Part shown: positions 1 through 7,723 of the stretch, one piece after another
Layout: each line of letters opens with the position of its first letter
Numbering within the stretch: position 1 is the stretch's first letter
Origin: a virus
DNA: 28,380 nt
Strand: one strand, 5' to 3'
IMG/VR virus record: IMGVR_UViG_3300049456_000035
Coordinates: 1-28,380 of that record
Notes under the pieces: generated by a model
Database searches by the model: none
What the model was told of the DNA's origin: nothing
What the model saw: the letters and a program-made list of their open reading frames with translations, nothing else
Made by a program: the position numbers and the translations under genes

Positions 1-19
1 TTTTATATTGGTGATTCGC

Positions 20-286
20 ATGATTGCAATGGTACCGAAAACCGATACTATCCTCCCGCCTGATGTATCCCGTGGCTTCTTCAGTGTGGCCTTTAACAAT
101 AGCAAAAAGCGTGGGATGGGAAGATCCATTATTCATTGTGAGGCTGAGGGTACGCGCTACAGTTCTGGACATGTGCATCTCGACACGATAGAAGTGCAGG
201 TGCAGGATTTCTTGAACTTGCAGCAAATGATCGACTATCTCGAAACGTTCGGCGAATGTGATCTTGTATGGTTGGAGCAATTATGA
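20..286 (+). CDS. hypothetical protein, left-edge gene
   Basis: I do not recognise this 88-residue protein. It is soluble in character, with no membrane segment or signal peptide, and ends in an acidic, leucine-rich stretch (LETFGECDLVWLEQL). The ATG at 20 is chosen because GGTGAT, complementary to the 16S rRNA tail, lies five bases before it. TTG at 8 and GTG at 11 are in-frame alternatives, and the frame is open to the window edge, so the gene could begin further upstream. Its stop overlaps the ATG of the next gene (ATGA), so it is co-translated with the small pre-terminase genes. Its position just before the packaging genes does not define a role. Confidence 0.55.
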   Translation: MIAMVPKTDTILPPDVSRGFFSVAFNNSKKRGMGRSIIHCEAEGTRYSSGHVHLDTIEVQVQDFLNLQQMIDYLETFGECDLVWLEQL

Positions 287-540
287 TAAAGCGTTTGCTC
301 AATTGGTTATTTGCTGACCTGGTTGCTGATCTCTTCGGCGTGGAAGATCGCATACTTGCACGAATGAAGCAGCAAGAAGATGAGATCTTTCCTGAGATGT
401 TCGCAAAACTGGAGGACTACACCGTCGCACGCGTTGTTGATGCGCTGGTAGAACAGAGTCTCCGCGTTGTTGGTGGCCGCCCGAATACACGAGCCACAAC
501 GCCACTAGATGAGCAGCCAGAGGGATCACATGACGCATAA
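283..540 (+). CDS. hypothetical protein, helical, pre-terminase cluster
   Basis: An 85-residue protein of unknown function. An amphipathic, leucine-rich N-terminus (MIKRLLNWLFADLVADLFG) is followed by an acidic helical stretch (DRILARMKQQEDEIFPEM) and a hydrophilic tail with charged and proline residues. The N-terminal segment could lie on a membrane, but it contains two aspartates and is not a confident transmembrane helix. The start at 283 is preferred over ATG 268 because GGAG at 274-277 is well spaced and the ATGA overlap with the previous stop is the pattern used throughout this operon. The 3' end overlaps the next gene by 11 bases. Confidence 0.6.
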   Translation: MIKRLLNWLFADLVADLFGVEDRILARMKQQEDEIFPEMFAKLEDYTVARVVDALVEQSLRVVGGRPNTRATTPLDEQPEGSHDA

Positions 541-781
541 TCTCACCGTTAATCTAGCGTTCAAGGTTGTGCTAAGTGGCAAGAGGATCGTTGTCTCGAA
601 TGAGCAGGCAATATTGATCATCTGTACGGAGTGCGGTAATACGATCAATGTCTACTTGCATCATGTGCCAACTGATGGGCAAATGGAGAATGAGCTACTA
701 ACTGGGACGGTACAGTATCCGATGTTCAAGTATTGCAAATGTGATGTTCATGGTGGAGGAGATATTCACGTAGTGAAATGA
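530..781 (+). CDS. hypothetical protein, possible zinc-binding
   Basis: An 83-residue protein of unknown function. It has a CTEC pair near residue 32 and a second cluster CKCDVH near residue 70, an arrangement that could bind one zinc ion. The rest looks beta-rich (LTVNLAFKVVLSGKRIVVSN). The start at 530 is chosen because AGAGGG at 520-525 precedes it; ATG 509 would extend further into the previous gene. The stop codon overlaps the start of a tiny membrane-peptide gene. Zinc binding is inferred only from the cysteine and histidine spacing. Confidence 0.6.
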   Translation: MTHNLTVNLAFKVVLSGKRIVVSNEQAILIICTECGNTINVYLHHVPTDGQMENELLTGTVQYPMFKYCKCDVHGGGDIHVVK

Positions 782-882
782 TGAGTAGAACAACATGGAT
801 CATAGGGATTATTTTATTGATTGTGACGTTTGTGGCGATGGGATTGATGATATGGTTTGTTGCGACATATATGAATGTTTAG
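778..882 (+). CDS. 34-residue single-pass membrane peptide
   Basis: This short frame encodes MMSRTTWIIGIILLIVTFVA followed by MGLMIWFVATYMNV. Almost the whole peptide is one hydrophobic helix after a short N-terminus with one arginine. The ATGATG start overlaps the TGA of the preceding gene, the same coupling used elsewhere in the operon. No strong ribosome-binding site lies at the normal distance; GGAGGA at 755-760 is rather far, so translation probably depends on coupling. Small membrane peptides are common in phage late operons and can be lysis modulators, but no role can be assigned here. A chance hydrophobic frame cannot be excluded. Confidence 0.5.
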   Translation: MMSRTTWIIGIILLIVTFVAMGLMIWFVATYMNV

Positions 883-891
883 GTAAGAGCG

Positions 892-1323
892 TTGGCGAAA
901 AATAATAAACAGGTGGTAATAAATCGCGATGCTAATGCTGCGACAAGAACGACATTAGCTGTACAACTCCGTGCGCAAAAATTAACATTTGATGAGATTG
1001 CTAAACGCTGTGGCTATGCTTCTCCGGGTGCATGTAGAAACGCGATCCAAAGGGAATTGTCAAGGACTGTAGTTGAGAATGTCGAGGAATTGCGCCGAGA
1101 AGAATGTGCAATGCTTGATCAATTGCATATGCAATGTTGGGAGAGGATGATCGATAGTGGATATGAAAAAAGTATGCTGTTCGCTGTGGATCGATTGATT
1201 GCTATCTCCGAAAGGCGCTCGCGATTGATGGGGTTAGATGTGCCAACTAACCAAGAAGTTACTGGGAACGTTGTAGTTATAAGAGAGGTTCCATCTGGGT
1301 ATTTAGGGGTAAAGAGTGAATAG
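892..1323 (+). CDS. terS: small terminase subunit-like DNA-binding protein
   Basis: A 143-residue protein directly upstream of the large terminase, which is the usual place for the small subunit that recognises the packaging site and loads the motor. Residues about 25-55 form a helix-turn-helix (LTFDEIAKRCGYASPGACRN). The C-terminal half is helical and contains VDRLIAISERRSRLMGLDVP, a pattern frequent in small terminases of this type and probably part of the oligomerisation core. The start is TTG at 892, giving MAKNNKQ; GGTAAGAG lies before it. The gene overlaps terL by 8 bases. Recognition is by motif and position; family membership was not checked by search. Confidence 0.8.
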   Translation: MAKNNKQVVINRDANAATRTTLAVQLRAQKLTFDEIAKRCGYASPGACRNAIQRELSRTVVENVEELRREECAMLDQLHMQCWERMIDSGYEKSMLFAVDRLIAISERRSRLMGLDVPTNQEVTGNVVVIREVPSGYLGVKSE

Positions 1324-2659
1324 TGCTATTGAAGAAGTGCTCATTAAAGCTCCTGAATTTCGAGGTGCGGCAATGGAGTTAGGGGCTTGCCGAGACCTAG
1401 AGGTTTGTCTCGATGGGCCAGCCGGAACAGGTAAAACTGTGGCGGCATTATTTAAAATACACATGCTCCTCTTGATGTATCCGGGTGCCAAAGCTCTTGT
1501 AGCACGCAAGTCGAACACCGCTCTTGCAGCAACCGCAATGGCAACATTCCGCAATCACATTCTTGATGATCGTGAGGGGGTGCGTTATTTTGGCGGCAAC
1601 AAAGTAAGACCTGCTGCATTTGAGTATCCAAATGGATCAACACTAATCATCTCCGGCTTAGACAAGCCGGAGAAGGTTAAAAGCCTAGAAGTAGATGTTT
1701 GCTTTATTAATGAGGCTACAGAGTGTAATGTCGAGGATCTAGAGTTCGTACGTTCCCGTCTCCGCAACGGGAAAACCCCCTATAGACAGATAATCCTAGA
1801 TACGAACCCCGATGCGCCAACGCACTGGCTCAACCAGCGTATGAATGAAGGTAAAACTACACGGCTACTGTCTAGACATGAAGATAACCCCAGATTCTTC
1901 TCGTTACAGACGAATGATTGGACTGAAGAGGGCCGCGAATATATCGAGGATATTCTAGGTGGCTTGACAGGCGTCCGCCTCTCTCGTCTGCGTTATGGCT
2001 TGTGGTGTCAGGCTGAAGGAACAGTGTACCAGGATACCTATGATCGGGCAAGGAATGTCATTAAGAGCTTCCCTATACCAGACTCATGGAGTAGGTGGCT
2101 AGTTTTAGACTTCGGATACACTCATCCATTTGTTGCGAAATGGTATGCAGAAGACCCTGACGGTAGATTTTATTGCTATAGAGAGATCTATCGAACAAAA
2201 CGACTTGTGGAGGATCACACCAAAGACATTAAGCGGCTATCGCGCTGGGGAGAAAAGGGTGGAGATCCGTTACCTCGTGAGGTAATTGCTGATTGGGATG
2301 CCGAAGATCGTGAAACATTCACTAGACATAGTGGGTTGCGTACGACAAAAGCATATAAGTCAGTTAGCGACGGTATACAAGCGGTTGCCTCTTGTCTTCG
2401 TCCCGCTGGTGACGGCAAACCACGTCTAATGTATTTCGAGGACTGTCTAGTTGAGAGAGATCTTGAATTAGCAGCATTGAAGCTCCCAACTTGTACCATT
2501 GAAGAGTTTGATATGTACGTTTGGGATACTCGAAATGGATTGAAGCATGGGGATACGCCAGTAAAAGAGTTCGATCATGGGATGGACACTGATAGGTATC
2601 TCATCGCAAGGCATTATTTGCGACCTATGACAATCTCATACAGCCAACGCGTCTATTAG
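1316..2659 (+). CDS. terL: terminase large subunit
   Basis: The 447-residue packaging motor and headful or site-specific nuclease. The N-terminal ATPase has a Walker A motif GPAGTGKT at residues 34-41 and a Walker B region with VCFINEATE around 128-136. The C-terminal RNase-H-like nuclease has the expected acidic residues: D265 in LVLDFGYTHPF, D326/D328 in VIADWDAED, and a final cluster in EFDHGMDTDRY near 425-435. Length is typical of PBSX/SPP1-type terminases. The start is GTG at 1316 with AGGGG at about 1303-1308 before it, overlapping terS by 8 bases. The protein docks on the portal encoded next. An unusually perfect hairpin (1650-1673) lies within its coding sequence. Confidence 0.95.
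   Translation: MNSAIEEVLIKAPEFRGAAMELGACRDLEVCLDGPAGTGKTVAALFKIHMLLLMYPGAKALVARKSNTALAATAMATFRNHILDDREGVRYFGGNKVRPAAFEYPNGSTLIISGLDKPEKVKSLEVDVCFINEATECNVEDLEFVRSRLRNGKTPYRQIILDTNPDAPTHWLNQRMNEGKTTRLLSRHEDNPRFFSLQTNDWTEEGREYIEDILGGLTGVRLSRLRYGLWCQAEGTVYQDTYDRARNVIKSFPIPDSWSRWLVLDFGYTHPFVAKWYAEDPDGRFYCYREIYRTKRLVEDHTKDIKRLSRWGEKGGDPLPREVIADWDAEDRETFTRHSGLRTTKAYKSVSDGIQAVASCLRPAGDGKPRLMYFEDCLVERDLELAALKLPTCTIEEFDMYVWDTRNGLKHGDTPVKEFDHGMDTDRYLIARHYLRPMTISYSQRVY
1650..1673 (+). other. perfect 10-bp inverted repeat within terL
   Basis: TCTCCGGCTT (1650-1659), a four-base loop AGAC, then AAGCCGGAGA (1664-1673) form a perfect, GC-rich stem. It encodes part of the stretch IISGLDKPEKV between Walker A and Walker B. 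No U-run follows, so it is not an intrinsic terminator. It could be an mRNA structure or a DNA site, or chance constrained by codons. Confidence 0.7.
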
Positions 2660-2671
2660 GAGTATTTCATC

Positions 2672-4150
2672 ATGATACAATTGCCCACTGTTCGTCCTGG
2701 TGCGAGCACATCGCTCGTAACTACTCAAGTAGCACAGCCCAGCTACGAAATTACCGACGCTGATAAAGCACGTATCGCGATCATACAAGCCGCATGGAAA
2801 GCGTATCACGGCCAACTTGACGAACCGCTTACAAAAATGAACGGGCAACCAAACGATAATGTAATGAGTAATCGTTGTCAACCTCCGGTAGACCGTGGTG
2901 CTGATTTTCTCTTTGGCAAGCCGGTTGAGATCATGATTGAACGTGGTGGCAATGAGACGATGCAAGCGTTCTTGGACAAGACATGGGGTAAGACTGAAGC
3001 GAGATTGCCACTGCTACAGAAGTTTTCCAAAAGTGGGGGTGTTGCTGGTCAAGCGTTCCTCCGTGTCATGCCGGAGAAGAACAACACATTTCGCTTGATC
3101 GTGGTTGACCCCAGCACGATTAGTGTACAAACGGCTGCACAAGACTGTGAAACCGTCGAGCTCTATTGCATCGAATACAGCACTACCGAGAAGATCAACA
3201 ACAAAGACGCAACTGTCTACTACCGCGAAGAAATTGTGAGGATTGATCCTGATAACGATGGTGACGATGGTGATCCCTTTGCCGACGTTGATGCTACATG
3301 GGAGATACGACACTGGAAGCGCATCGGGGATCGTGGGAACTGGGCTGAGATTGGTGGAATGATCAAGTGGGAGTACAATTTTCCTCCATTATTCAGCAAC
3401 CAAAATTTGGACGAACCTCATAGCTTTTGGGGTATGTCGGATATCACGCCTGACTACATCGGCATGAATACGGCGCTCAATCTGATCATGAGTATCATCA
3501 ATCGCACCAATAAGCTCTACGGACAACCGATATTATTCGCTACTGGGGTAGCTGAGAGCGTATTCGACATTCAACCTGGTCGCATTATTGGATTGCCGAC
3601 CGACCAAAGTAAGATCATGGCCGTCAACTTCACCAGCGATCTTACCAACGCGCTTGCATTCGCTGAGAGTATTCGTATGTCGATGGACGAGCAGAGTGCT
3701 ATTTCGGCTGCAATGAGTACCGGGAAAACGATGCCGCGTGCGCTATCGGGCATCACTATGGAGCTGCTGTTCATGCCGATAATTCAGAAAACCGAGAAGA
3801 AGCGATGTCTCTATGGTAAAACTATCATAGATGTCTCGAAAGCTCTGCTCGTGTTGGCTGGCTATATTCAGCATGTAGATGAAGTTGATATCACGTTGAC
3901 ATGGCAAGCGATGCTACCAAATGATGATCTTCAGAGCGCTCAAACTGCTATGGCTAAAAAAAGTGTTGGCGTGTCTACGGAAACGCTTTTGAGCGAGTTG
4001 GGTTATGATGCTGATGATGAGATGGAACGCTCACAAGAGGAATACCAGCAAGAGCTAGTGAACGCTACACGAGGCCGGGGATTGCCGCCTGTATCATATC
4101 TGCAACCTGGTCAAGATCCGATGGCACAACAAGGGGGAGGACAACAGTGA
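2672..4150 (+). CDS. portal protein, SPP1 gp6-like
   Basis: A 492-residue protein forming the dodecameric ring at one capsid vertex through which DNA is packaged and released. The N-terminal part contains the pattern NRCQPPVDRGADFLFGKPVE near residues 67-86, characteristic of SPP1-gp6-like portals. The central stem region with TALNLIMSIINRTN and the helical C-terminal crown follow, ending in a glutamine- and glycine-rich tail. The ATG at 2672 is preceded by AGGAG at the terL stop. Its TGA overlaps the GTG start of the exonuclease-like gene. Order terL-portal-minor head protein is conserved in this phage type, although here six genes intervene before the minor head protein or lie next to it. 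Confidence 0.93.
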   Translation: MIQLPTVRPGASTSLVTTQVAQPSYEITDADKARIAIIQAAWKAYHGQLDEPLTKMNGQPNDNVMSNRCQPPVDRGADFLFGKPVEIMIERGGNETMQAFLDKTWGKTEARLPLLQKFSKSGGVAGQAFLRVMPEKNNTFRLIVVDPSTISVQTAAQDCETVELYCIEYSTTEKINNKDATVYYREEIVRIDPDNDGDDGDPFADVDATWEIRHWKRIGDRGNWAEIGGMIKWEYNFPPLFSNQNLDEPHSFWGMSDITPDYIGMNTALNLIMSIINRTNKLYGQPILFATGVAESVFDIQPGRIIGLPTDQSKIMAVNFTSDLTNALAFAESIRMSMDEQSAISAAMSTGKTMPRALSGITMELLFMPIIQKTEKKRCLYGKTIIDVSKALLVLAGYIQHVDEVDITLTWQAMLPNDDLQSAQTAMAKKSVGVSTETLLSELGYDADDEMERSQEEYQQELVNATRGRGLPPVSYLQPGQDPMAQQGGGQQ

Positions 4151-4953
4151 AATATTGGCTAGACTGCGAATTCATAGAGGATGGAAAGACTGTCGATTTA
4201 GTGAGCATTGGTATTGTGGCGGAGGATGGAAGAGAGCTTTACTTGCAATCGGTAGAATTTGATCCATCGAAAGCATCTGAATGGGTACAAGATAACGTAT
4301 TGCCTAATCTGTCTACGTGTCCCCATGCAAACGTAACAACAGACTCACGACGCCCTTACGTGCAGGATCTTCACTATCATAGGAACAGAGGACAATGTAC
4401 ATTCAGTGAGCCCGATAAGCGTATTATTGGCGCTCATACTGATTGTTCGTGGCGTACTCGCAATCAGCTTGTGCATGAAGTATTCGTTTTTATGGATGTC
4501 AAGAAATATGGCAAGCCTGAGATCTGGACTTATTATGGTTGCTATGACCATGTAGCCTTCTGCCAGCTATTTGGTACGATGATGGATCTTCCAGACGGCT
4601 ACCCCATGTACACGAGAGATATTATGCAGTGGTGTGAAGCTCTGGGCTCACCATCGTTACCAGAACAAAGCAATGTTGATCATAATGCGCTCTATGATGC
4701 CAGATGGAACAAGCGAGCATGGGATTTTCTGAAGATGCTAGAGGGTGGTGAGGGTTATCTTGTCGGCGAGGAGAAGCCTGAGTTTGCATCTCTTTCGGAT
4801 GGGATTATTAATAGTAGTGTGATACCCTCACATATAAAAAGTTTGACCACAATCGACTATTATCTGTTGCGTGATATGGTTCAAAGATTGTTTGCTGAGG
4901 AACTGCTAAAGTTGCCTGCGCAGATAAGGCAACAAATGGGAAGGGTGCAATAA
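4147..4953 (+). CDS. DEDDh-type 3'-5' exoribonuclease-like protein
   Basis: A 268-residue protein with the exonuclease motifs of the RNase T/DEDDh superfamily, closest in layout to the Rv2179c-like 3'-5' exoribonucleases. Exo I is YWLDCEF (D6, E8), followed by VDLVSIGIVAEDG. Exo II is YYGCYDHVAF with D134. Exo III is DHNALYDARW with H179 and D184. All four acidic residues and the general-base histidine are present, so it is probably active on RNA or short nucleic acids. Residues about 55-110 form a cysteine- and histidine-bearing insert. The GTG start overlaps the portal stop, with AGGGGGAGGA just before it. Its presence between portal and head genes is unusual; an RNA-turnover or host-takeover role is inference. 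Confidence 0.8.
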   Translation: MKYWLDCEFIEDGKTVDLVSIGIVAEDGRELYLQSVEFDPSKASEWVQDNVLPNLSTCPHANVTTDSRRPYVQDLHYHRNRGQCTFSEPDKRIIGAHTDCSWRTRNQLVHEVFVFMDVKKYGKPEIWTYYGCYDHVAFCQLFGTMMDLPDGYPMYTRDIMQWCEALGSPSLPEQSNVDHNALYDARWNKRAWDFLKMLEGGEGYLVGEEKPEFASLSDGIINSSVIPSHIKSLTTIDYYLLRDMVQRLFAEELLKLPAQIRQQMGRVQ

Positions 4954-5408
4954 TGGACGAGTCGAATGATCCGAATGATAAAGGTTTTGCAACTGGAGAA
5001 GATAATTTCTCAGGTGGATTTGCAATTGTAGGTGAGCCGGGTCCAGAAGCGTTTACCTTCCCACCCGGTTCGACAATTTACCCTAGATGCTGGGCGAGCA
5101 GCAGTGATATTACTCGCATCCTCGGCAATTATAAGCAGGCCGTTTCTTTTCCGCATGAGGGGATGAGGTTCATTCCGCCTAATCCTGCGTTCGGTTATCT
5201 CGAAATCGTACGAGCAGTAGCCGAGATTGATTCGACCTATCCCACTCGTGTAGATTTTGATGATGTGCCTTTTGAGTGGGCGTGTCCATACTGCGATGGT
5301 GAGAAACCTTATCGTGTAGATGATGAGCCATTCCCACATGATCAAGATTGTATCGTGCTCAAAGCGCGTGCGATGTTGGTAACTATGCCACACGAGGTGA
5401 AAGAATGA
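4953..5408 (+). CDS. hypothetical protein with tape-measure-like VGExGPE motif
   Basis: A 151-residue protein of unknown function. Residues 25-44 read IVGEPGPEAFTFPPGSTIYP, strikingly like IVGDEGPELFDPAGGSIYP near residue 410 of the tape measure protein in this same window. A C-terminal CPYC (about residue 110) with a downstream HDQDC could bind zinc. The ATG sits in a TAATG overlap with the exonuclease-like gene, and AAGGG precedes it. The shared motif suggests either a common binding partner in the virion or assembly pathway, or domain exchange. No function is assigned. Confidence 0.7.
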   Translation: MDESNDPNDKGFATGEDNFSGGFAIVGEPGPEAFTFPPGSTIYPRCWASSSDITRILGNYKQAVSFPHEGMRFIPPNPAFGYLEIVRAVAEIDSTYPTRVDFDDVPFEWACPYCDGEKPYRVDDEPFPHDQDCIVLKARAMLVTMPHEVKE

Positions 5409-5653
5409 GCGCTCCGTTTGTAAATCCAATTCAAAAGTTTATTGCCACATTTCCTGAATACCTGCAAATCGAGTTCAATGATTGGATCGCCTCTCTCGGC
5501 AAAACTGCTGATGATGTTATTTCCTGGGAAGCGTATCAAAAGTCGTCTCATCCAGATTCGGCACGTGTCAAATGTAACTTGACTGTTACATTTGTAGATG
5601 AGAGCAAGCATGAGCGGGTATTTAAGCGAGATATATTGAAGGAAATGCAATGA
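5405..5653 (+). CDS. hypothetical protein
   Basis: An 82-residue protein that I do not recognise. It begins MSAPFVNPIQKFIATFPEYL and has a helical N-terminal half (FNDWIASLGKTADDVISW) and a beta-like C-terminal half (KCNLTVTFVDESKHERVFK). There are no membrane segments and only a single cysteine. The ATG at 5405 overlaps the previous stop as ATGA and is preceded by GAGGTGAAAG; an in-frame start at 5348 would intrude far into the previous gene and is not favoured. It is coupled by ATGA to the next gene. Confidence 0.65.
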   Translation: MSAPFVNPIQKFIATFPEYLQIEFNDWIASLGKTADDVISWEAYQKSSHPDSARVKCNLTVTFVDESKHERVFKRDILKEMQ

Positions 5654-5880
5654 TCAATGTCAGTGAAGCATTCTTCGAGTTTGTTGATGCTTTCGTGTCC
5701 GCTTATGATGAGCCTCTCAATGATCCTAATGTGTGGTACGTCAAGCAGAAGAAGTACAATCAACTTCGATGGCTAAAACATTGCGCGAAAGTGTATCACG
5801 ATGCCCCGCGCAAACTTCGCAAGTGTGAGATACGTAGGATGGTGAAGCGACGTAGGAATGAGAGTAAGCGGTATGAGTGA
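5650..5880 (+). CDS. small basic hypothetical protein
   Basis: A 76-residue protein of unknown function. The N-terminal half is acidic and aromatic (FFEFVDAFVSAYDEPL), the C-terminal half strongly basic (RKLRKCEIRRMVKRRRNESK), which could contact nucleic acid. The ATGA overlap at 5650 and the GAAGGAAA before it support the start. The stop overlaps the start of the following small gene. No domain is recognised. Confidence 0.62.
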   Translation: MINVSEAFFEFVDAFVSAYDEPLNDPNVWYVKQKKYNQLRWLKHCAKVYHDAPRKLRKCEIRRMVKRRRNESKRYE

Positions 5881-6154
5881 TCGCACCACGATTACGATAG
5901 CGCAAAAACTAGAGGATATTAGGCGTGCTCTGTTCGATCATAATTACTACGAAGTCCTGACTATTCATGGATGGCAAGAGACACAGTTGATAAGCGTAAC
6001 TATTGGGGGTTCTATCAAGATGGAGGTAGTCAATCCAGATTATCTGAAGTGGTTAGCATCTGACAAACAAGGAGCACAACCAGCATCTCTTGTCTTGTAT
6101 GGCATTGATGACATTAGTCGGTATTTGCGTAAATCGTGGAAGGAGAACGAATGA
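5873..6154 (+). CDS. hypothetical protein
   Basis: A 93-residue protein that I do not recognise. It begins MSDRTTITIAQKLEDIRRAL and looks alpha/beta with no membrane segment. ATG 5873 is preferred because GAGAGTAAG lies at the right distance and it gives the short stop/start overlap seen throughout this cluster; ATG 5858 is a possible alternative adding five residues. The stop overlaps the start of the minor head protein, so it is translationally coupled to head morphogenesis genes. Confidence 0.62.
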   Translation: MSDRTTITIAQKLEDIRRALFDHNYYEVLTIHGWQETQLISVTIGGSIKMEVVNPDYLKWLASDKQGAQPASLVLYGIDDISRYLRKSWKENE

Positions 6155-7128
6155 CCCTCCACACACTCGCTAACCGTTTCCGCTCACAATTGCAATCCAA
6201 ACGTGACACAACCGCGCAATCACTCACTGATGCTCATGCTCAAACTGTCCAGCAAATCCAGCCACAACTCGACGAGACGTACAAAGCAATCGAGGCGAAG
6301 CAGCAAGCGACAGATGGCAAGATACCGCTATCATGGCTGTCCGAAGGGGGCCGACTCGACGCGCTGAGGCAGTTTGTAAGTGAGCGGATCGATCATTTTA
6401 GTGTGTTCGCTAAGATGACCGTGCAGCAAGTTGTAGACTGGGCTCATTCGCTAGCAGGACAAGCCGCTGCATTGTTTCTCAAGACTGCACAGTCTGATAC
6501 CGTCGTAAATCCTGTCTCACAATCGATAGTTTCTAAACTGTTGAATGGTGCTCGTGATAATCTCACTGGGCTATTTGGCACGTTTGGGCGCAATGCAGCA
6601 AAGGGTATAGAGGAGGCGTTGAAGTTAGGTCTCGTGCTGGGCGACAAGATAAGCGTGCTTGCCGATAATATCAAGACAGTGTTGGATGAGCCACGTTGGA
6701 GAAGTATAGCGATTGCTGCTACTGAGCTATTTAGAATGTTCAATGATGGCTTGTTATCCAACTATCGCGTAAATGCTCATGTGGTCATTGGATGGCAATG
6801 GCAATGCAAACTTAGTCCTCACAGTTGTGCTTGCTGTGTGGCTATGCATGGTACGATCCATAAGCTCATAGAGGTGCTAGAAGACCACGTGAACGGAGAA
6901 TGTGAACCGTTGCCGTGGCTTAGTGGTCAGGAGCTTGGGCAAAGCGGTACAGACTGGTTTACTGAGCAGGATGAAGCGACACAGCGAAAAATACTCGGTA
7001 CAGATATTGCGTATGCTACTTGGAAGAGTGGCACGCCGCTACAAGATTTTATCGGCATACGACACGATCCTGGTTATGAGCCGAGTGTGTATCAGAAGAG
7101 TGTGAAGCAAATTATGAAGGAGAAATAA
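6151..7128 (+). CDS. minor head protein, Mu gpF / SPP1 gp7-like
   Basis: A 325-residue head morphogenesis protein, normally present in few copies near the portal and needed for correct head assembly or DNA ejection. The N-terminal 50 residues form a glutamine-rich helix. The Mu-F-like signature lies at about residues 213-252: WQWQCKLSPHSCACCVAMHG followed by DHVNGECEPLP, the cysteine/histidine pattern of this family, which may bind metal. The ATG at 6151 overlaps the previous stop and follows a strong AAGGAG. In SPP1-type phages this gene directly follows the portal; here a 2-kb accessory cluster separates them. Confidence 0.85.
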   Translation: MTLHTLANRFRSQLQSKRDTTAQSLTDAHAQTVQQIQPQLDETYKAIEAKQQATDGKIPLSWLSEGGRLDALRQFVSERIDHFSVFAKMTVQQVVDWAHSLAGQAAALFLKTAQSDTVVNPVSQSIVSKLLNGARDNLTGLFGTFGRNAAKGIEEALKLGLVLGDKISVLADNIKTVLDEPRWRSIAIAATELFRMFNDGLLSNYRVNAHVVIGWQWQCKLSPHSCACCVAMHGTIHKLIEVLEDHVNGECEPLPWLSGQELGQSGTDWFTEQDEATQRKILGTDIAYATWKSGTPLQDFIGIRHDPGYEPSVYQKSVKQIMKEK

Positions 7129-7131
7129 ATC

Positions 7132-7398
7132 ATGCAAGGATTGACAGAAGGCAGAATAGTTCACTACGTACTCTCAAATGGACAACATAGGCCCGCTATT
7201 GTTGTGCGAAACTGGAGTGATCCGGCTCTTCCGGGTAGCGATGGTAGGGTTAACCTCACTGTATTTGCCGATGGCTCAAATGATGCTGGCGTAGTTGGCG
7301 GTAGTTCCTCTGTACAAGGGCTATTCTGGGCAACGTCGGTACATCATGATCCAGAAGGCACAAAGCATCATACTTGGCATTGGATAGAGCAGGTATAG
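7132..7398 (+). CDS. small phage protein of unknown function, beta-rich
   Basis: An 88-residue protein with the look of a small beta-barrel: EGRIVHYVLSNGQHRPAIVV near the N-terminus and HHTWHWIEQV at the end. Proteins of this pattern (start EGRIVHYV, end W-H-W) recur in phage genomes, from memory, but I know of no established function. It follows the minor head gene by three bases with AAGGAG in the preceding stop region. It may be a head accessory protein, judged only by position. Confidence 0.68.
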   Translation: MQGLTEGRIVHYVLSNGQHRPAIVVRNWSDPALPGSDGRVNLTVFADGSNDAGVVGGSSSVQGLFWATSVHHDPEGTKHHTWHWIEQV

Positions 7399-7410
7399 AG
7401 GCACGAATAG

Positions 7411-7722
7411 ATGGATAGCAAGAAGAACTATAACCGTCGTGTCCGCATCATTGGCAAGCCTAACGAACTAGAAGGCTACAAAGTTGACGTACAAGATGCT
7501 GAGACAGGTGAGAGCATCCCCAACGTAGCGCGTGCTGTAATCGTGCTCCGTCCTACCGAGATCAATGTAGCTATTCTCACCATGTTTCAAGAAGATCCGA
7601 ACACGCATCGAATAATAGCGGTGGATGGTGATGTGAGACAGGATCTCGTCAGGGCAAACTTGCCAGAGATCGATATAACCGCATTGGAGTTGCTATTGCA
7701 AGAGGATGTTGAGGAGAAATAA
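7411..7722 (+). CDS. hypothetical protein, paralogue of the 7897 gene
   Basis: A 103-residue protein whose central stretch, VQDAETGESIPNVARAVIVL, matches VTDADTGEALPGILSILIKV in the protein starting at 7897. Both continue with a P-x-(E/D)-I-x-V-A pattern and a later ID(I/V)T, so the two are paralogues. The fold is probably a small beta-sandwich. A GAGG 12 bases before ATG 7411 is the likely ribosome-binding site. It lies in the head-gene interval and may be a minor virion or assembly factor; no function is known to me. Confidence 0.68.
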   Translation: MDSKKNYNRRVRIIGKPNELEGYKVDVQDAETGESIPNVARAVIVLRPTEINVAILTMFQEDPNTHRIIAVDGDVRQDLVRANLPEIDITALELLLQEDVEEK

Positions 7723-7723
7723 T

